From NCBI GenBank assembly GCA_905478795.1, contig CAJQJX010000047.1, forward strand, positions 1 to 59,031: a DNA stretch of 59,031 nucleotides, read 5' to 3'. The DNA comes from an uncultured Flavobacteriales bacterium (GTDB lineage: Bacteria; Bacteroidota; Bacteroidia; Flavobacteriales_D; Sanyastnellaceae). Every line of letters starts with the position of its first letter. Within the stretch, counting starts at the first letter, position 1. A program made the translations under genes and the position numbers. Positions 50,229-59,015 of this stretch are shown here, piece after piece. The notes under the pieces were generated by a model. It did no database searches, was not told where the DNA came from, and worked only from the letters and a program-made list of their open reading frames with translations.

Positions 50229-51289
50229 GCTTCTGAATGTGCAATATCGTCATCATGGGGCGCGTCGTCACGGTCTTCGTCACGGATCCACTTTTTCGCA
50301 GGAACTTGGCCTATGGACGGCCCCATTCCTCCTGAAGCCCCTTTCTCTTCGGCTTGTTCAAATGCCTTGATGACTTTTTTGACCAAGTTGTGGCGCACGA
50401 CGTCATCTCCGGTCAAGGTCACAAACTCCAAGCCTTCCACTTCCGTGAGGACACGGCGTGCAAAACGCAACCCGCTTTCTTGGCGCCGTGGCAAGTCTAC
50501 CTGAGACGCATCTCCCGTCACCACAAACGTTGCGGAACGCCCCATGCGCGTCAAAAACATTTTCATTTGGGCCACGGTAGAATTCTGCGCCTCGTCCAAG
50601 ATTACAAAGGCCTTGTCCAAAGTCCGGCCCCTCATGAATGCCAAAGGCGCAATTTCAATGACCCCCTTTTCCAAGTGGTCGGCCACGCGCTCGTATGGAA
50701 GCATATCTGTCAGCGCATCATACAAGGGCTGCATATACGGATCCAGTTTTTCCTTGAGGTCTCCTGGCAAAAAGCCAAGGTTTTCGCCTGCTTCGACAGC
50801 AGGACGGGTCAAAATGATCCGACGGACCTTCTTTTCTTTTAATGCTTGAACCGCCAAAGCCACAGCAGTGTATGTTTTTCCAGACCCGGCAGGTCCGATG
50901 GCAAACACCATGTCGTTGTTGCGCACCGCATCGACCAGCTTGCGCTGATTCGGTGTCCGCGCGGTCACCCTTAAACCTCCAGGACCGTAGACCAAGGTGT
51001 CATCTTCGGAAGCCGCTTTTTTCATCGCGATGCCATCGTCGCGCATCAACCGCTCCAAATCATCTTCAGGCAATGTCCCGTAATGATTTAAGTGCCAAAC
51101 GAGTAAGTCCCATTTTACCGCAAAGGCATCAAGATCACTTTTGGCACCAAATGCCTTGACTTCATGACCACGCCCTACCAGCTTGAGCTTTGGAAAGTGG
51201 GCCTTAAGCAAGGCGAATTTTCTGTGACCGGCCCCGAAAACTTCGAGCGGGGGCACGTCTGGAAGCACAAATCGTCGTTCTGAACTCAC
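50225..51289 (-). CDS. phoH: PhoH family ATPase
   Basis: A 354-residue PhoH-like protein with Walker A IGPAGSGKTYTAVAL near residue 130, TRPAVEAGENLGFLPGDL, a Walker B FVILDEAQN and TGDASQVDLP. An N-terminal ~110 residues include a GRGHEVKAFG segment compatible with a KH-like fold. The start is GTG. It probably acts in RNA metabolism; family activity is ATPase with RNA helicase/RNase links. Divergent from the SAM hydrolase gene. The conserved 3' neighbour is purC. Confidence 0.94.
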   Translation of the reverse strand: MSSERRFVLPDVPPLEVFGAGHRKFALLKAHFPKLKLVGRGHEVKAFGAKSDLDAFAVKWDLLVWHLNHYGTLPEDDLERLMRDDGIAMKKAASEDDTLVYGPGGLRVTARTPNQRKLVDAVRNNDMVFAIGPAGSGKTYTAVALAVQALKEKKVRRIILTRPAVEAGENLGFLPGDLKEKLDPYMQPLYDALTDMLPYERVADHLEKGVIEIAPLAFMRGRTLDKAFVILDEAQNSTVAQMKMFLTRMGRSATFVVTGDASQVDLPRRQESGLRFARRVLTEVEGLEFVTLTGDDVVRHNLVKKVIKAFEQAEEKGASGGMGPSIGQVPAKKWIRDEDRDDAPHDDDIAHSEA

Positions 51290-51377
51290 GTTATAATGGA
51301 AACTGTGGGGAGGTTGTGGGATATCTCGCAGCGGAACTGCAAATCTACTCGTTCAGGATGCTGATTTTTGAAGAAGC

Positions 51378-52220
51378 ATGGAGCACACCTCTGCCGTCCC
51401 CCGCATTGTCACCCTGACTTCCGATTTCGGAAACGACAGTTTGTACGTTGCTGCACTCCGAGGCGCCATCATATCGCAGGATCCCTCCATTCGGATCGTG
51501 GACATTTCGCACGGCATTCGACCCTTTGACACCAATCAAGCAGCCTTTGCTTTGCGCGCCACGGCGGAGCATTTCCCGCGTGGAACGGTGCACATCATTG
51601 CCATGAACACCAACCAAACTGGCGATTATTTGCACCGTGTGATGGAATTGGGCGGTCAATTCTATGTGGGATTGGACGATGGGGTGTTCTCGTTGATCGC
51701 AGACCGGGCTCCGGATGCCATCCACGACATCACCGTGACCTCCGAAAGTGACGTGTTGACTTTTCCAGAGCGGCACATTTTTGTGCAAGTTGCCTGCCAT
51801 CTGGTGCAAGGAGGCGTTCCCGCCGTCATCGGAAGACCAGCAGACGGGTGGGTAGAAAGCGCATGGCAACGTCCGCTCATTGGCCAGGACTATGTCCAAG
51901 GCATCGTCTTGCATGTAGACACCTTTGGCAACCTGATCACCAACATCGACCAACGCACCTTCAAGGAGGTGGGGAAGGAGCGCACCTTTAAAATCCCTTT
52001 GCGGTCTTCAAGAATGGATGTAAACCGCATTCACCGACAATACAGTGCCGTGCCCGATGGGGAGCGGGTAGCGCTGTTCAACCACATGGGGCTGCTTGAA
52101 ATCGCCATCAACCACGGAAGCACTGCTGGAGGAGGAGGAGCCAGTCAGCTCTTTGGCCTAAAAGCAGGGTCCATTGTACGGATTGAATTCGACCCCCTCC
52201 TTCCAAATCAAGCCCTGTGA
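51378..52220 (+). CDS. SAM hydrolase (SAM hydroxide adenosyltransferase, DUF62)
   Basis: A 280-residue DUF62 protein with VTLTSDFGNDSLYVAALRGA, VDISHGIRPFDTNQAAFALR, FPRGTVHIIAMN and YVQGIVLHVDTFGNLITNI. Family members hydrolyse S-adenosylmethionine to adenosine and methionine, or use halide in rare cases. The residues do not by themselves decide between water and halide, but the hydroxide form is the common one. It is the first gene of the operon and divergent from phoH, an arrangement common in Bacteroidota. Confidence 0.92.
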   Translation: MEHTSAVPRIVTLTSDFGNDSLYVAALRGAIISQDPSIRIVDISHGIRPFDTNQAAFALRATAEHFPRGTVHIIAMNTNQTGDYLHRVMELGGQFYVGLDDGVFSLIADRAPDAIHDITVTSESDVLTFPERHIFVQVACHLVQGGVPAVIGRPADGWVESAWQRPLIGQDYVQGIVLHVDTFGNLITNIDQRTFKEVGKERTFKIPLRSSRMDVNRIHRQYSAVPDGERVALFNHMGLLEIAINHGSTAGGGGASQLFGLKAGSIVRIEFDPLLPNQAL

Positions 52221-52510
52221 TCGTCCGCATTGTCCACATGGAGTTCCATCCAGAAAAGAAGCCGGCGTTTTTGGCGCTCTTTGAACAGCACAAAGCCGAC
52301 ATTGCTGCGCAGCCTGGCTGCCGAGACCTCAAGCTGGTGCAACACGAGGAGCGCACCACATCCATCAGCACTGTGAGCACTTGGGACTCCCAAGAACACC
52401 TTGACGCCTACCGAAAAAGCACATTGTTCGCGCAAGTGTGGCCCGCTACCAAGGCCCTTTTTTCTGCAGCTCCCACCGCCGAAAGCCGCACCGTGCTCTG
52501 GGCTTCATAA
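52217..52510 (+). CDS. Antibiotic biosynthesis monooxygenase (ABM) domain protein
   Basis: A 97-residue dimeric alpha/beta-barrel type protein: VRIVHMEFHPEKKPAFLALF, a CRDLKLVQHEE strand and STWDSQEHLDAYRKSTLF. The pattern is the ABM fold (quinol monooxygenases, haem-degrading and related proteins). The start is GTG overlapping the SAM hydrolase stop (GTGA). Ligand unknown; it may be a cofactorless oxygenase or a stress dimer. Confidence 0.85.
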   Translation: MIVRIVHMEFHPEKKPAFLALFEQHKADIAAQPGCRDLKLVQHEERTTSISTVSTWDSQEHLDAYRKSTLFAQVWPATKALFSAAPTAESRTVLWAS

Positions 52511-52525
52511 TTTCGAACCGCATTC

Positions 52526-53257
52526 ATGATCGCCCTCTACAAAAAAGAACTTCGTGCCTTTCTGTCGTCCACCATTGGGACGGTGGTGCTAGGGGTATTC
52601 TTACTGATTGGCGGATTGTTCCATTGGGTCTTTCCAGGTCAATGGAACCTCCTCTCCAATGGCATTGCAGAAATGAATGCCTTTTTTCTGTTGACACCTT
52701 GGGTCTTGATGTTCTTGATCCCGGCCGTCACCATGCGGTCCATTCCTGAGGAACGCAGCCAGGGCACTTTGGAGTTGTTGCTCACCCATCCCTTAGACCC
52801 ACAACGCATCATTTGGGCCAAGTTCTTGGCGGGGTTGACCTTGGTCTGTATTGCCTTGGTCCCCACACTCGTTGGCTACGCCATCATTCACCAATTGGGC
52901 AATCCTCCGGGCAACATCGACAGCGGGGCCGTATTGGCCGGCTACTTAGGGCTGGTTCTCCTCGGCGGCGCATTTGTCGCCACTGGCCTGGCGGCCTCTT
53001 CCAAAACGGATAGCCAAATCGTCGCCTTTCTCACCACAGCATTGGCCTGCCTCATCATGTATTACGGCCCATCGGCTTTAGGCTCATATGACCTCTTTGG
53101 AGAATGGGATCACGCCATACAATGGTGCGCCATGGAGACCCACTTTAGATCGATCGGCACCGGCGTTGTTGTGGTGTCAGACCTGCTGTGGTTCCTTGCT
53201 TACATGGCCATTGCTTTGGCCATCGCTCAATTCCAAATTCAACCCGGAAAGTCATGA
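52526..53257 (+). CDS. gldF: GldF-type ABC transporter permease
   Basis: A 243-residue polytopic protein of the ABC-2 permease type. It begins MIALYKKELRAFLSSTIGTV, has about six membrane helices and a characteristic TMRSIPEERSQGTLELLLTHPL loop near residue 75. Order before gldG identifies it as GldF. GldA (ATPase), GldF and GldG form a transporter required for gliding in some Flavobacteria. The gldA gene is not in this window. The stop overlaps gldG (ATGA). Confidence 0.9.
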   Translation: MIALYKKELRAFLSSTIGTVVLGVFLLIGGLFHWVFPGQWNLLSNGIAEMNAFFLLTPWVLMFLIPAVTMRSIPEERSQGTLELLLTHPLDPQRIIWAKFLAGLTLVCIALVPTLVGYAIIHQLGNPPGNIDSGAVLAGYLGLVLLGGAFVATGLAASSKTDSQIVAFLTTALACLIMYYGPSALGSYDLFGEWDHAIQWCAMETHFRSIGTGVVVVSDLLWFLAYMAIALAIAQFQIQPGKS

Positions 53258-55026
53258 ATGCGGTCCAATTCATTCAAGGCCTCAACCGAGGTGGATGGCG
53301 CTCTGCCTTAATCGCCGTAGGACTTTTAGTGACCATTGGCCAATGGGGGTGGCGCTTTGATGTGACAGAAGATCGGCGCCACAGCCTCACCGATGCCACC
53401 GAGAGCATGTTGCAGAGCATAGAGGCAGGAGAAGACGAAGTCCTTGTGCGCTGTTATTTAGAAGGCAACTTTCCTGCCCGGTACCGCAGACTTTCAGAAG
53501 AAATCAAAAGCAAGCTCAGAACCTTTGCCAAGCAGAGCGGGGGCAAGGTGCGCTGGGATTTTATCGATGTGGCCGCAAGTGGTGACGAAAAGACCATTGG
53601 CGAAACCGAACTCGCCCTCTACAAGCAAGGGCTCCGTTTTACGCGGGTCGCCTATCGCGAGAATGGCATCACAGCCTTTCAAAATGTCTGGCCTTGTGCC
53701 ATGGTTACCGTTCAAGGTGTGGACTATCCCGTACAGTTCTTGAGGTCCGAAACCATGGAGCCCGACGAGGTAATGGTCCAGAACGCCATCAACCAAGTTG
53801 AATTTACGCTGGGCCAAGCCATCCGTCTCGGAATGCGCCAGCGCCGTCCCGTGGTGGGTATCCTACAGGGTCACGGATGCTGGAAGCCGGCAGAAACCGC
53901 GGACTTTACCAATACACTCGCCGAGACATCCGATGTGGTGGACGTGCAGCTCGACGGCAGTGTAGATGCGCTGTGCGAAAAAATTGAGGGGCGCCCGCTG
54001 CGCCAACCCAAGTTTGACGCGCTCATCGTAGCGGGTCCTGACTCGGCCTTTAGCGAACGTGACAAGTTGCTCCTCGACCAATATCTGATGAACGGTGGGC
54101 GCATGCTCTGGTTGATGGACCCCCTCGTCACCAACAGGGACAGCATCGCCTCGCAACAGTTCACCATGGCCACCACCCGGGACATCGGCGTATTCGACCT
54201 GCTGTTCCACTACGGTGCCAGACTCAACCGAAACATGGTGCTCGATGCCCAATGTGCGCCCATCATGCTCAATGCCGGCCCCATGGGAGACCACCGCAAC
54301 ATGCAGATGTTCAGTTGGTATTTCGCCCCGGTCGCCCTATCCACACCAGATGCCCATCCCATTTGCGCCAACCTTGATCCGGTCCATTTTGACTTTGCTG
54401 GATCCATTGACCCTGTCAATGCCCGCGAAGGCATGGATGCGACAGTGCTCTTGACCACTTCACCAAGGTCGCTCGCCTACAATGCGCCCGTCAGGGTAGG
54501 GGCAAGCGTCGTAGAATTGCCCCCTGAGCATTTTGAGACTGGACGAACAGAGGGCTACCCGCTCGCCGTACTCTTAGAGGGCCAATTTGACAGCTTCTAT
54601 GCACTGCGACTGGGGGAGGCTATGCGAGAGGACCCCGATTTCGCCTTCAATCCCTCCACAGAGAATGGTCAACTCATCGTGGTGGCCGACGCTGACTTCA
54701 TCCGCAACGATGTGCGCAATACTGAACAAGGCATCACGCCCATGCCCTTGGGATTCGACCGCAATTCTGGACAGGTTATTTACGACAACAAGGAGTGGCT
54801 GCTCAATGCTGTGAGCTACCTCCTGGACGATGCAGCGCAAATCAGCCTGCGCTCAAGAAGCATTGCTTTTAGACCCTTAGATGAGGCACGCATTCGCGGC
54901 AAAGAAAACGGATGGTCTATGTTGGCCGTCGGAGGGCCGGTTGCGATTGTCTTGGTTTTGGGGTGGCTTCTTGCCCTCTTGAGAAAACGCCGTTGGACGC
55001 ACCCACTTTCCCCTAAACGCACATGA
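53254..55026 (+). CDS. gldG: GldG-type ABC transporter substrate-binding/auxiliary protein
   Basis: A 590-residue protein with an N-terminal membrane helix (SALIAVGLLVTIGQWGW), a large periplasmic ABC_transp_aux domain (RWDFIDVAASGDEKT, VVGILQGHGCW, DALIVAGPDSAFSERDKLLL, GGRMLWLMDPLVTNRDS) and a C-terminal membrane helix (GGPVAIVLVLGWLLALL). This is the GldG plan. The ATG overlaps the gldF stop; the next gene starts inside its stop, so all are coupled. A WY-type DADFIRNDV segment near residue 480 is conserved in the family. Confidence 0.9.
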   Translation: MNAVQFIQGLNRGGWRSALIAVGLLVTIGQWGWRFDVTEDRRHSLTDATESMLQSIEAGEDEVLVRCYLEGNFPARYRRLSEEIKSKLRTFAKQSGGKVRWDFIDVAASGDEKTIGETELALYKQGLRFTRVAYRENGITAFQNVWPCAMVTVQGVDYPVQFLRSETMEPDEVMVQNAINQVEFTLGQAIRLGMRQRRPVVGILQGHGCWKPAETADFTNTLAETSDVVDVQLDGSVDALCEKIEGRPLRQPKFDALIVAGPDSAFSERDKLLLDQYLMNGGRMLWLMDPLVTNRDSIASQQFTMATTRDIGVFDLLFHYGARLNRNMVLDAQCAPIMLNAGPMGDHRNMQMFSWYFAPVALSTPDAHPICANLDPVHFDFAGSIDPVNAREGMDATVLLTTSPRSLAYNAPVRVGASVVELPPEHFETGRTEGYPLAVLLEGQFDSFYALRLGEAMREDPDFAFNPSTENGQLIVVADADFIRNDVRNTEQGITPMPLGFDRNSGQVIYDNKEWLLNAVSYLLDDAAQISLRSRSIAFRPLDEARIRGKENGWSMLAVGGPVAIVLVLGWLLALLRKRRWTHPLSPKRT

Positions 55027-56069
55027 AACGCTTTGTCTTTCCCATCGTCGTCCTTGTGCTCCTGAGCATAGGCACCTACTCCGCGCTATCTCCAGAAAGT
55101 GGCCGCCTCGATGCCGACCTCAGCACACATTTTGCAGTAGCCGACACCGCAGCCGTCCAAAAGATTCGCATTGCGGACAACAATGGGCGGGTGGCCGTTG
55201 TGACCAGAGTTCCCGATCATCCGCTTGGACTCTGGACGTTAAACGACCGCTATCCTGCTCGCAAGGATGCCACAGACCTGCTCCTCAAAACCTTCAAACG
55301 GATATCAGTCCGGCAACCTGTCCGTGCCTCAGCCAAAGAGGGGGTCCTCAAAATGATGGCCTCAGCAGGAAAGCGGGTAGACATCTTCACCAAAGACAGC
55401 AGCACGCCGTTCAAGACTTGGTTCATCGGAACACCTACCCAAAGCCATACGGGCACGCACATGCTCCTAGAACTGCCAGAATCAGGCAGGTCCGAAACGC
55501 CATATGTGACCCATATCGAAGGATTTACTGGATTCCTATCCACGCGCTTTTTTACAGAAGAGAACGAGTGGCGATACACCGGGGTCTATGAATCAAGTGC
55601 CGACGAAATAGCAGCGATCACAGCCATCCCTGTGGACGACATTGGCACCACAGCCACTTTGCGGTGGAACAGTGAAGGCGATCAAATTGTGGCAGAACAC
55701 AACGGCCAAACGCTCGATTTGCCACAGCGCATGTTGCGCGATCAGTGGCTCCGTTTCAAAAAAGTGCACGTCGAAACTTGGAACAGTCACTTGAGCCCCG
55801 AAGCACAAGACAGTTTAAGAAGCAGCCCCTTGGCCTGGAACATCAAGGTCGACTATAAAGACGGCCGAGAGGTCAACCTCGATTTGCATTGGAAAGCCCC
55901 CATCATGGAAGAGTACGACACAGAAGGCCGCCTTTTGCCCCACGATGGCAGCCGCATGTATGCCGTCTACAAAGGCGAATGCGCCTTGGTCCAGACCTTT
56001 GTCTTCAACCCCATACTTGATTTCTGGCGCGCTTTGCCGCAGATGGGGCTCCAAACTTCCGCCCCATGA
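55023..56069 (+). CDS. DUF4340-like exported protein linked to gldFG
   Basis: A 348-residue protein with an N-terminal membrane helix or uncleaved signal (RFVFPIVVLVLLSIGTYSAL), followed by a mixed alpha/beta body: GLWTLNDRYPARKDATDLLLK, a KRISVRQPVRASAKE strand and a repeated similar half (WNIKVDYKDGREVNLDLHW). This resembles DUF4340 proteins, often found beside GldG-type ABC transporters. The start overlaps the gldG stop (ATGA). It probably works on the periplasmic side with GldFG. Function unknown. Confidence 0.7.
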   Translation: MKRFVFPIVVLVLLSIGTYSALSPESGRLDADLSTHFAVADTAAVQKIRIADNNGRVAVVTRVPDHPLGLWTLNDRYPARKDATDLLLKTFKRISVRQPVRASAKEGVLKMMASAGKRVDIFTKDSSTPFKTWFIGTPTQSHTGTHMLLELPESGRSETPYVTHIEGFTGFLSTRFFTEENEWRYTGVYESSADEIAAITAIPVDDIGTTATLRWNSEGDQIVAEHNGQTLDLPQRMLRDQWLRFKKVHVETWNSHLSPEAQDSLRSSPLAWNIKVDYKDGREVNLDLHWKAPIMEEYDTEGRLLPHDGSRMYAVYKGECALVQTFVFNPILDFWRALPQMGLQTSAP

Positions 56070-57280
56070 ACGCTTATTTGATCGACGGCATCCGCACCCC
56101 CATTGGGAAATTTGGAGGAACCTTGGCCCCAGTAAGGGCCGACGATTTGGCCGCCCGCGCCATTCGTTCCTTGATGGACCGCCATCCGGACATTGACGCC
56201 GCGCACATCGAAGATGTTCTCATGGGCTGCGCGAATCAAGCCGGCGAAGACAACCGCAATGTGGCGCGCATGGCCCTCCTTTTGGCAGGATTGCCATATA
56301 CCGTACCCGGTGAAACCGTAAACCGATTGTGTGCTTCAGGAATGGCTGCTGCAGTGCATGCTTCGCGTGCCATCCAAACCGGAGATGCGGACCTCATGAT
56401 TGCAGGAGGCATTGAACACATGACCCGCGGGCCTTGGGTCATGAGCAAGGCCAGCACAGCATTTGGACGTGACTCCCAAATGCACGACACCAGTTTCGGT
56501 TGGCGCTTTATCAACCCCAAATTGGATGCCGTCTACGGCACAGAAGGCATGGGGTCCACCGCAGAAAACCTGGTGGATCTTCACAGCATCAGCAGGGAAG
56601 ATCAAGACCGCTTTGCAGCCTGGTCGCAACAAAAAGCCCACGCCGCTCAGGAGAACGGTCATCTGGCAGAAGAAATCGCGCCGGTTCACATCTCCCGACG
56701 CAAACAAGACGACCTCGTTTTCTCTGAGGATGAATTCATCCGCGCAGGTACAACAGCAGAAGTCCTGTCCAAACTGAGGCCCGCATTCAGAAGGGAAGGG
56801 GGGTCTGTCACCGCTGGCAACAGCAGTGGACTCAACGATGGCGCCTGTGCATTGCTCCTTGCCAGCGAAGCCGGCATTTCGAAGTGGGGCCTCCGTCCAT
56901 TGGCCCGGTTCGTGGCCAGCGCAGTGGTGGGTGTCGAACCACGCATCATGGGAATTGGACCCGTTGAGGCCTCCAAAAAAGCCCTCCAGCGCGCTGGCCT
57001 TACACTCGACGAGATGGACCACATCGAACTCAACGAAGCCTTTGCCGCCCAAGCTTTGGCTTGCACCCGCTCGTTGGGTCTCGCTGATGATGATCCCCGA
57101 ATCAATCCACAGGGAGGAGCGATTGCCATCGGACACCCCTTGGGCATGACCGGCGCCAGGCTGCTGCTCACCGCAGCACGTCAGCTCAATAGAGCAGGCG
57201 GTAAATATGCTTTGGTCACCCTCTGCATAGGAGTGGGCCAGGGGTATGCCACCATTATAGAGAACCCCAACGCAGTATGA
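56066..57280 (+). CDS. Acetyl-CoA C-acyltransferase (PcaF/PaaJ-like thiolase)
   Basis: A 404-residue thiolase. Catalytic Cys89 is in NRLCASGMAA, the His is in AIGHPLGMTGAR and the second Cys in TLCIGVGQGYA. The CIGVGQG form, rather than CxGGG, is typical of the 3-oxoadipyl-CoA thiolases PcaF/PaaJ. It cleaves 3-oxoacyl-CoA in the cytoplasm. The start overlaps the DUF4340-like stop (ATGA) and the paaY-like gene overlaps its end. No other ring-degradation gene is present, so a general beta-oxidation role is equally possible. Confidence 0.88.
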   Translation: MNAYLIDGIRTPIGKFGGTLAPVRADDLAARAIRSLMDRHPDIDAAHIEDVLMGCANQAGEDNRNVARMALLLAGLPYTVPGETVNRLCASGMAAAVHASRAIQTGDADLMIAGGIEHMTRGPWVMSKASTAFGRDSQMHDTSFGWRFINPKLDAVYGTEGMGSTAENLVDLHSISREDQDRFAAWSQQKAHAAQENGHLAEEIAPVHISRRKQDDLVFSEDEFIRAGTTAEVLSKLRPAFRREGGSVTAGNSSGLNDGACALLLASEAGISKWGLRPLARFVASAVVGVEPRIMGIGPVEASKKALQRAGLTLDEMDHIELNEAFAAQALACTRSLGLADDDPRINPQGGAIAIGHPLGMTGARLLLTAARQLNRAGGKYALVTLCIGVGQGYATIIENPNAV

Positions 57281-57876
57281 TCCAGTCCTTCAAAGACATG
57301 GTTCCGGTGGTGCACCCCACTGCTTTTGTCCATCCACAAGCCGTGGTCATTGGCCATGTGACCATAGGAGCACATTGCTTCATTGGCGCCGGGGCTGTGC
57401 TGCGTGGCGACTGGGGCAAAATAGAGCTTGGCGATGGGTGCAATGTCCAGGAAAACTGTGTGGTCCACATGTTTCCAGGAACCACCGTCAAGCTTGAAGC
57501 AGGCGCCCACGTTGGACACGGTGCGGTCATCCATGGCGCACAATTAGGCGCACAATGCCTCATCGGCATGAATGCCGTGGTCATGGACGATGTGCATGTT
57601 GGAGCGGGGTGTATTGTAGGGGCCTTGTCTTTTCTTAAAGCAGGAAGCACATGGCCGGAGCGACGCATCATTGCAGGAAACCCTGCCCATATCATAGGCG
57701 AAGTCTCCGATGATATGCATGCCCACAAGGTGGAAGGCACGGGCATTTACCAAGGACTGCCCGCCGATTGCCACACTTCCCTGAAAGAAGTAGCGCCTTT
57801 GACAGAAGTCCCAGAACATCGACCTGAGACCTTTCCTACGTTCGAGACTTGGCAACAACGCAGAAAACGCGGATAA
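57277..57876 (+). CDS. PaaY/gamma-carbonic-anhydrase-like hexapeptide protein
   Basis: A 199-residue left-handed beta-helix protein with many hexapeptide repeats (VVIGHVTIGAHCFIGAGAVL, GDGCNVQENCVVHMFPG) and metal-ligand His in VVHMFPG and GAHVGHGAVIHGA. A C-terminal helix follows. It resembles PaaY, a thioesterase of phenylacetate metabolism with a carbonic anhydrase fold, and the adjacent thiolase supports that. Overlap with the thiolase stop is ATGA. Confidence 0.85.
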   Translation: MIQSFKDMVPVVHPTAFVHPQAVVIGHVTIGAHCFIGAGAVLRGDWGKIELGDGCNVQENCVVHMFPGTTVKLEAGAHVGHGAVIHGAQLGAQCLIGMNAVVMDDVHVGAGCIVGALSFLKAGSTWPERRIIAGNPAHIIGEVSDDMHAHKVEGTGIYQGLPADCHTSLKEVAPLTEVPEHRPETFPTFETWQQRRKRG

Positions 57877-57885
57877 TCGAACGCT

Positions 57886-58620
57886 ATGGCCAAAGGCCCC
57901 TTTCATTTCAAAACCTTCACCGTTGAGCAGGATGGTGCCGCCATGAAGGTCGGAATGGATGGCATCGTGTTGGGGTGTTGGAGTCCCATCGACGGCGTCA
58001 AAAAAGTGATGGATATTGGATCCGGCAACGGCTATGTGGGCATCATGTTGCTCCAACGCATGGAACCTGGAGGGCAGCTAATAGGCGTGGAACTCGAACC
58101 GGCTGCTGCCGCACAGTCTGCAGAAAATTACCTCAAACAACCTTTTCCTGCTGCAGCCCAATCATGGCATGGCCCCATTCAAAAAGCCCACGAGACGCAC
58201 CCTGAATGGGAAGGCAGTTTTGACCTCATTGTCTCCAACCCTCCATTTTTCAAGAGCAAGCCCAAGTCAACCAATGCCGCACGCAACCTCGCAAGACATG
58301 ATGACACATTGTCCATGGGCGACTTGGTGAAGGCTGCCTCTAAGCTCATAAGAGAAGGAGGGAGGCTGTGCACCATATGGCCATCTGACCGCCTAGAAGA
58401 ATGGAACGAATGGGCTTCTGGGTATGGGTTTGCCATTCAGCAAACAGTGCACATTCACACCATGCGGCACTTGGCACCAAAGCGGATATTGTCTGAATGG
58501 CTCAAAACCGAAGCACCAGTGTCTACGAGAACCAGCACCCTCACATTAGAAGGCAAGGCCACCCTAGACTTTACAGATGAATATCTTGAAATAGTACGTC
58601 CCTATTTAAAAGGGACTTAG
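57886..58620 (+). CDS. tRNA1(Val) (adenine37-N6)-methyltransferase TrmN6-like
   Basis: A 244-residue SAM-dependent methyltransferase. It starts FHFKTFTVEQDGAAMKVGMD (typical of YfiC/TrmN6), has the SAM loop MDIGSGNGYVGIM and the catalytic IVSNPPFF (NPPF) motif. It probably methylates A37 of tRNA-Val. It is the last gene of the operon, 9 nt after the paaY-like gene. A 6-bp hairpin (GTCCCT/AGGGAC, 58598-58616) lies at its very end but has no good T-run. Confidence 0.88.
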   Translation: MAKGPFHFKTFTVEQDGAAMKVGMDGIVLGCWSPIDGVKKVMDIGSGNGYVGIMLLQRMEPGGQLIGVELEPAAAAQSAENYLKQPFPAAAQSWHGPIQKAHETHPEWEGSFDLIVSNPPFFKSKPKSTNAARNLARHDDTLSMGDLVKAASKLIREGGRLCTIWPSDRLEEWNEWASGYGFAIQQTVHIHTMRHLAPKRILSEWLKTEAPVSTRTSTLTLEGKATLDFTDEYLEIVRPYLKGT

Positions 58621-58628
58621 GCTTCAAA

Positions 58629-59015
58629 TCAGCCTCCGAGCACCCGCTTCAAATCACCGAGTTGCTTGGTCCACAAAAGCTTGGCTTCCTCGATTTCGTC
58701 CTCCTCTGCATAATCCGTCACCAACAGTGCCGTATCGCCCGTGAGTGGATCGATTTTAATGCGCATTTCGAAAAAAGACTTTTGGCCATCCTCCTCATGC
58801 TCCATCCAACGGTACTTGACGAATTCTTCGCGCTTTTGAGAAATCAACCGCGCCGATTCCTCGGAACCATCCCAGAAAAAAGTAAAGATGTCCTTTTTGA
58901 TGTTCACGTCATCCGCAAACCATTCTGAGAGGCCACTGGGATTGTTGAGTCGACTGTAAATCGAACCCTTGCTCGCCTGAATCGGCACCTCTACTTGGAA
59001 TTCAACCAGGTCCAT
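58629..59015 (-). CDS. START-like domain protein
   Basis: A 128-residue small protein of the Bacteroidota START-like (SRPBCC-fold) type: FQVEVPIQASKGSIYSRLNN, LSEWFADDVNI, FTFFWDGSEESARL and a C-terminal helix WTKQLGDLKRVL. Such proteins have a hydrophobic cavity and unknown ligand. The ORF is complete inside the window, with 16 nt remaining after its start. It converges with trmN6, 8 nt between stops. Confidence 0.88.
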   Translation of the reverse strand: MDLVEFQVEVPIQASKGSIYSRLNNPSGLSEWFADDVNIKKDIFTFFWDGSEESARLISQKREEFVKYRWMEHEEDGQKSFFEMRIKIDPLTGDTALLVTDYAEEDEIEEAKLLWTKQLGDLKRVLGG

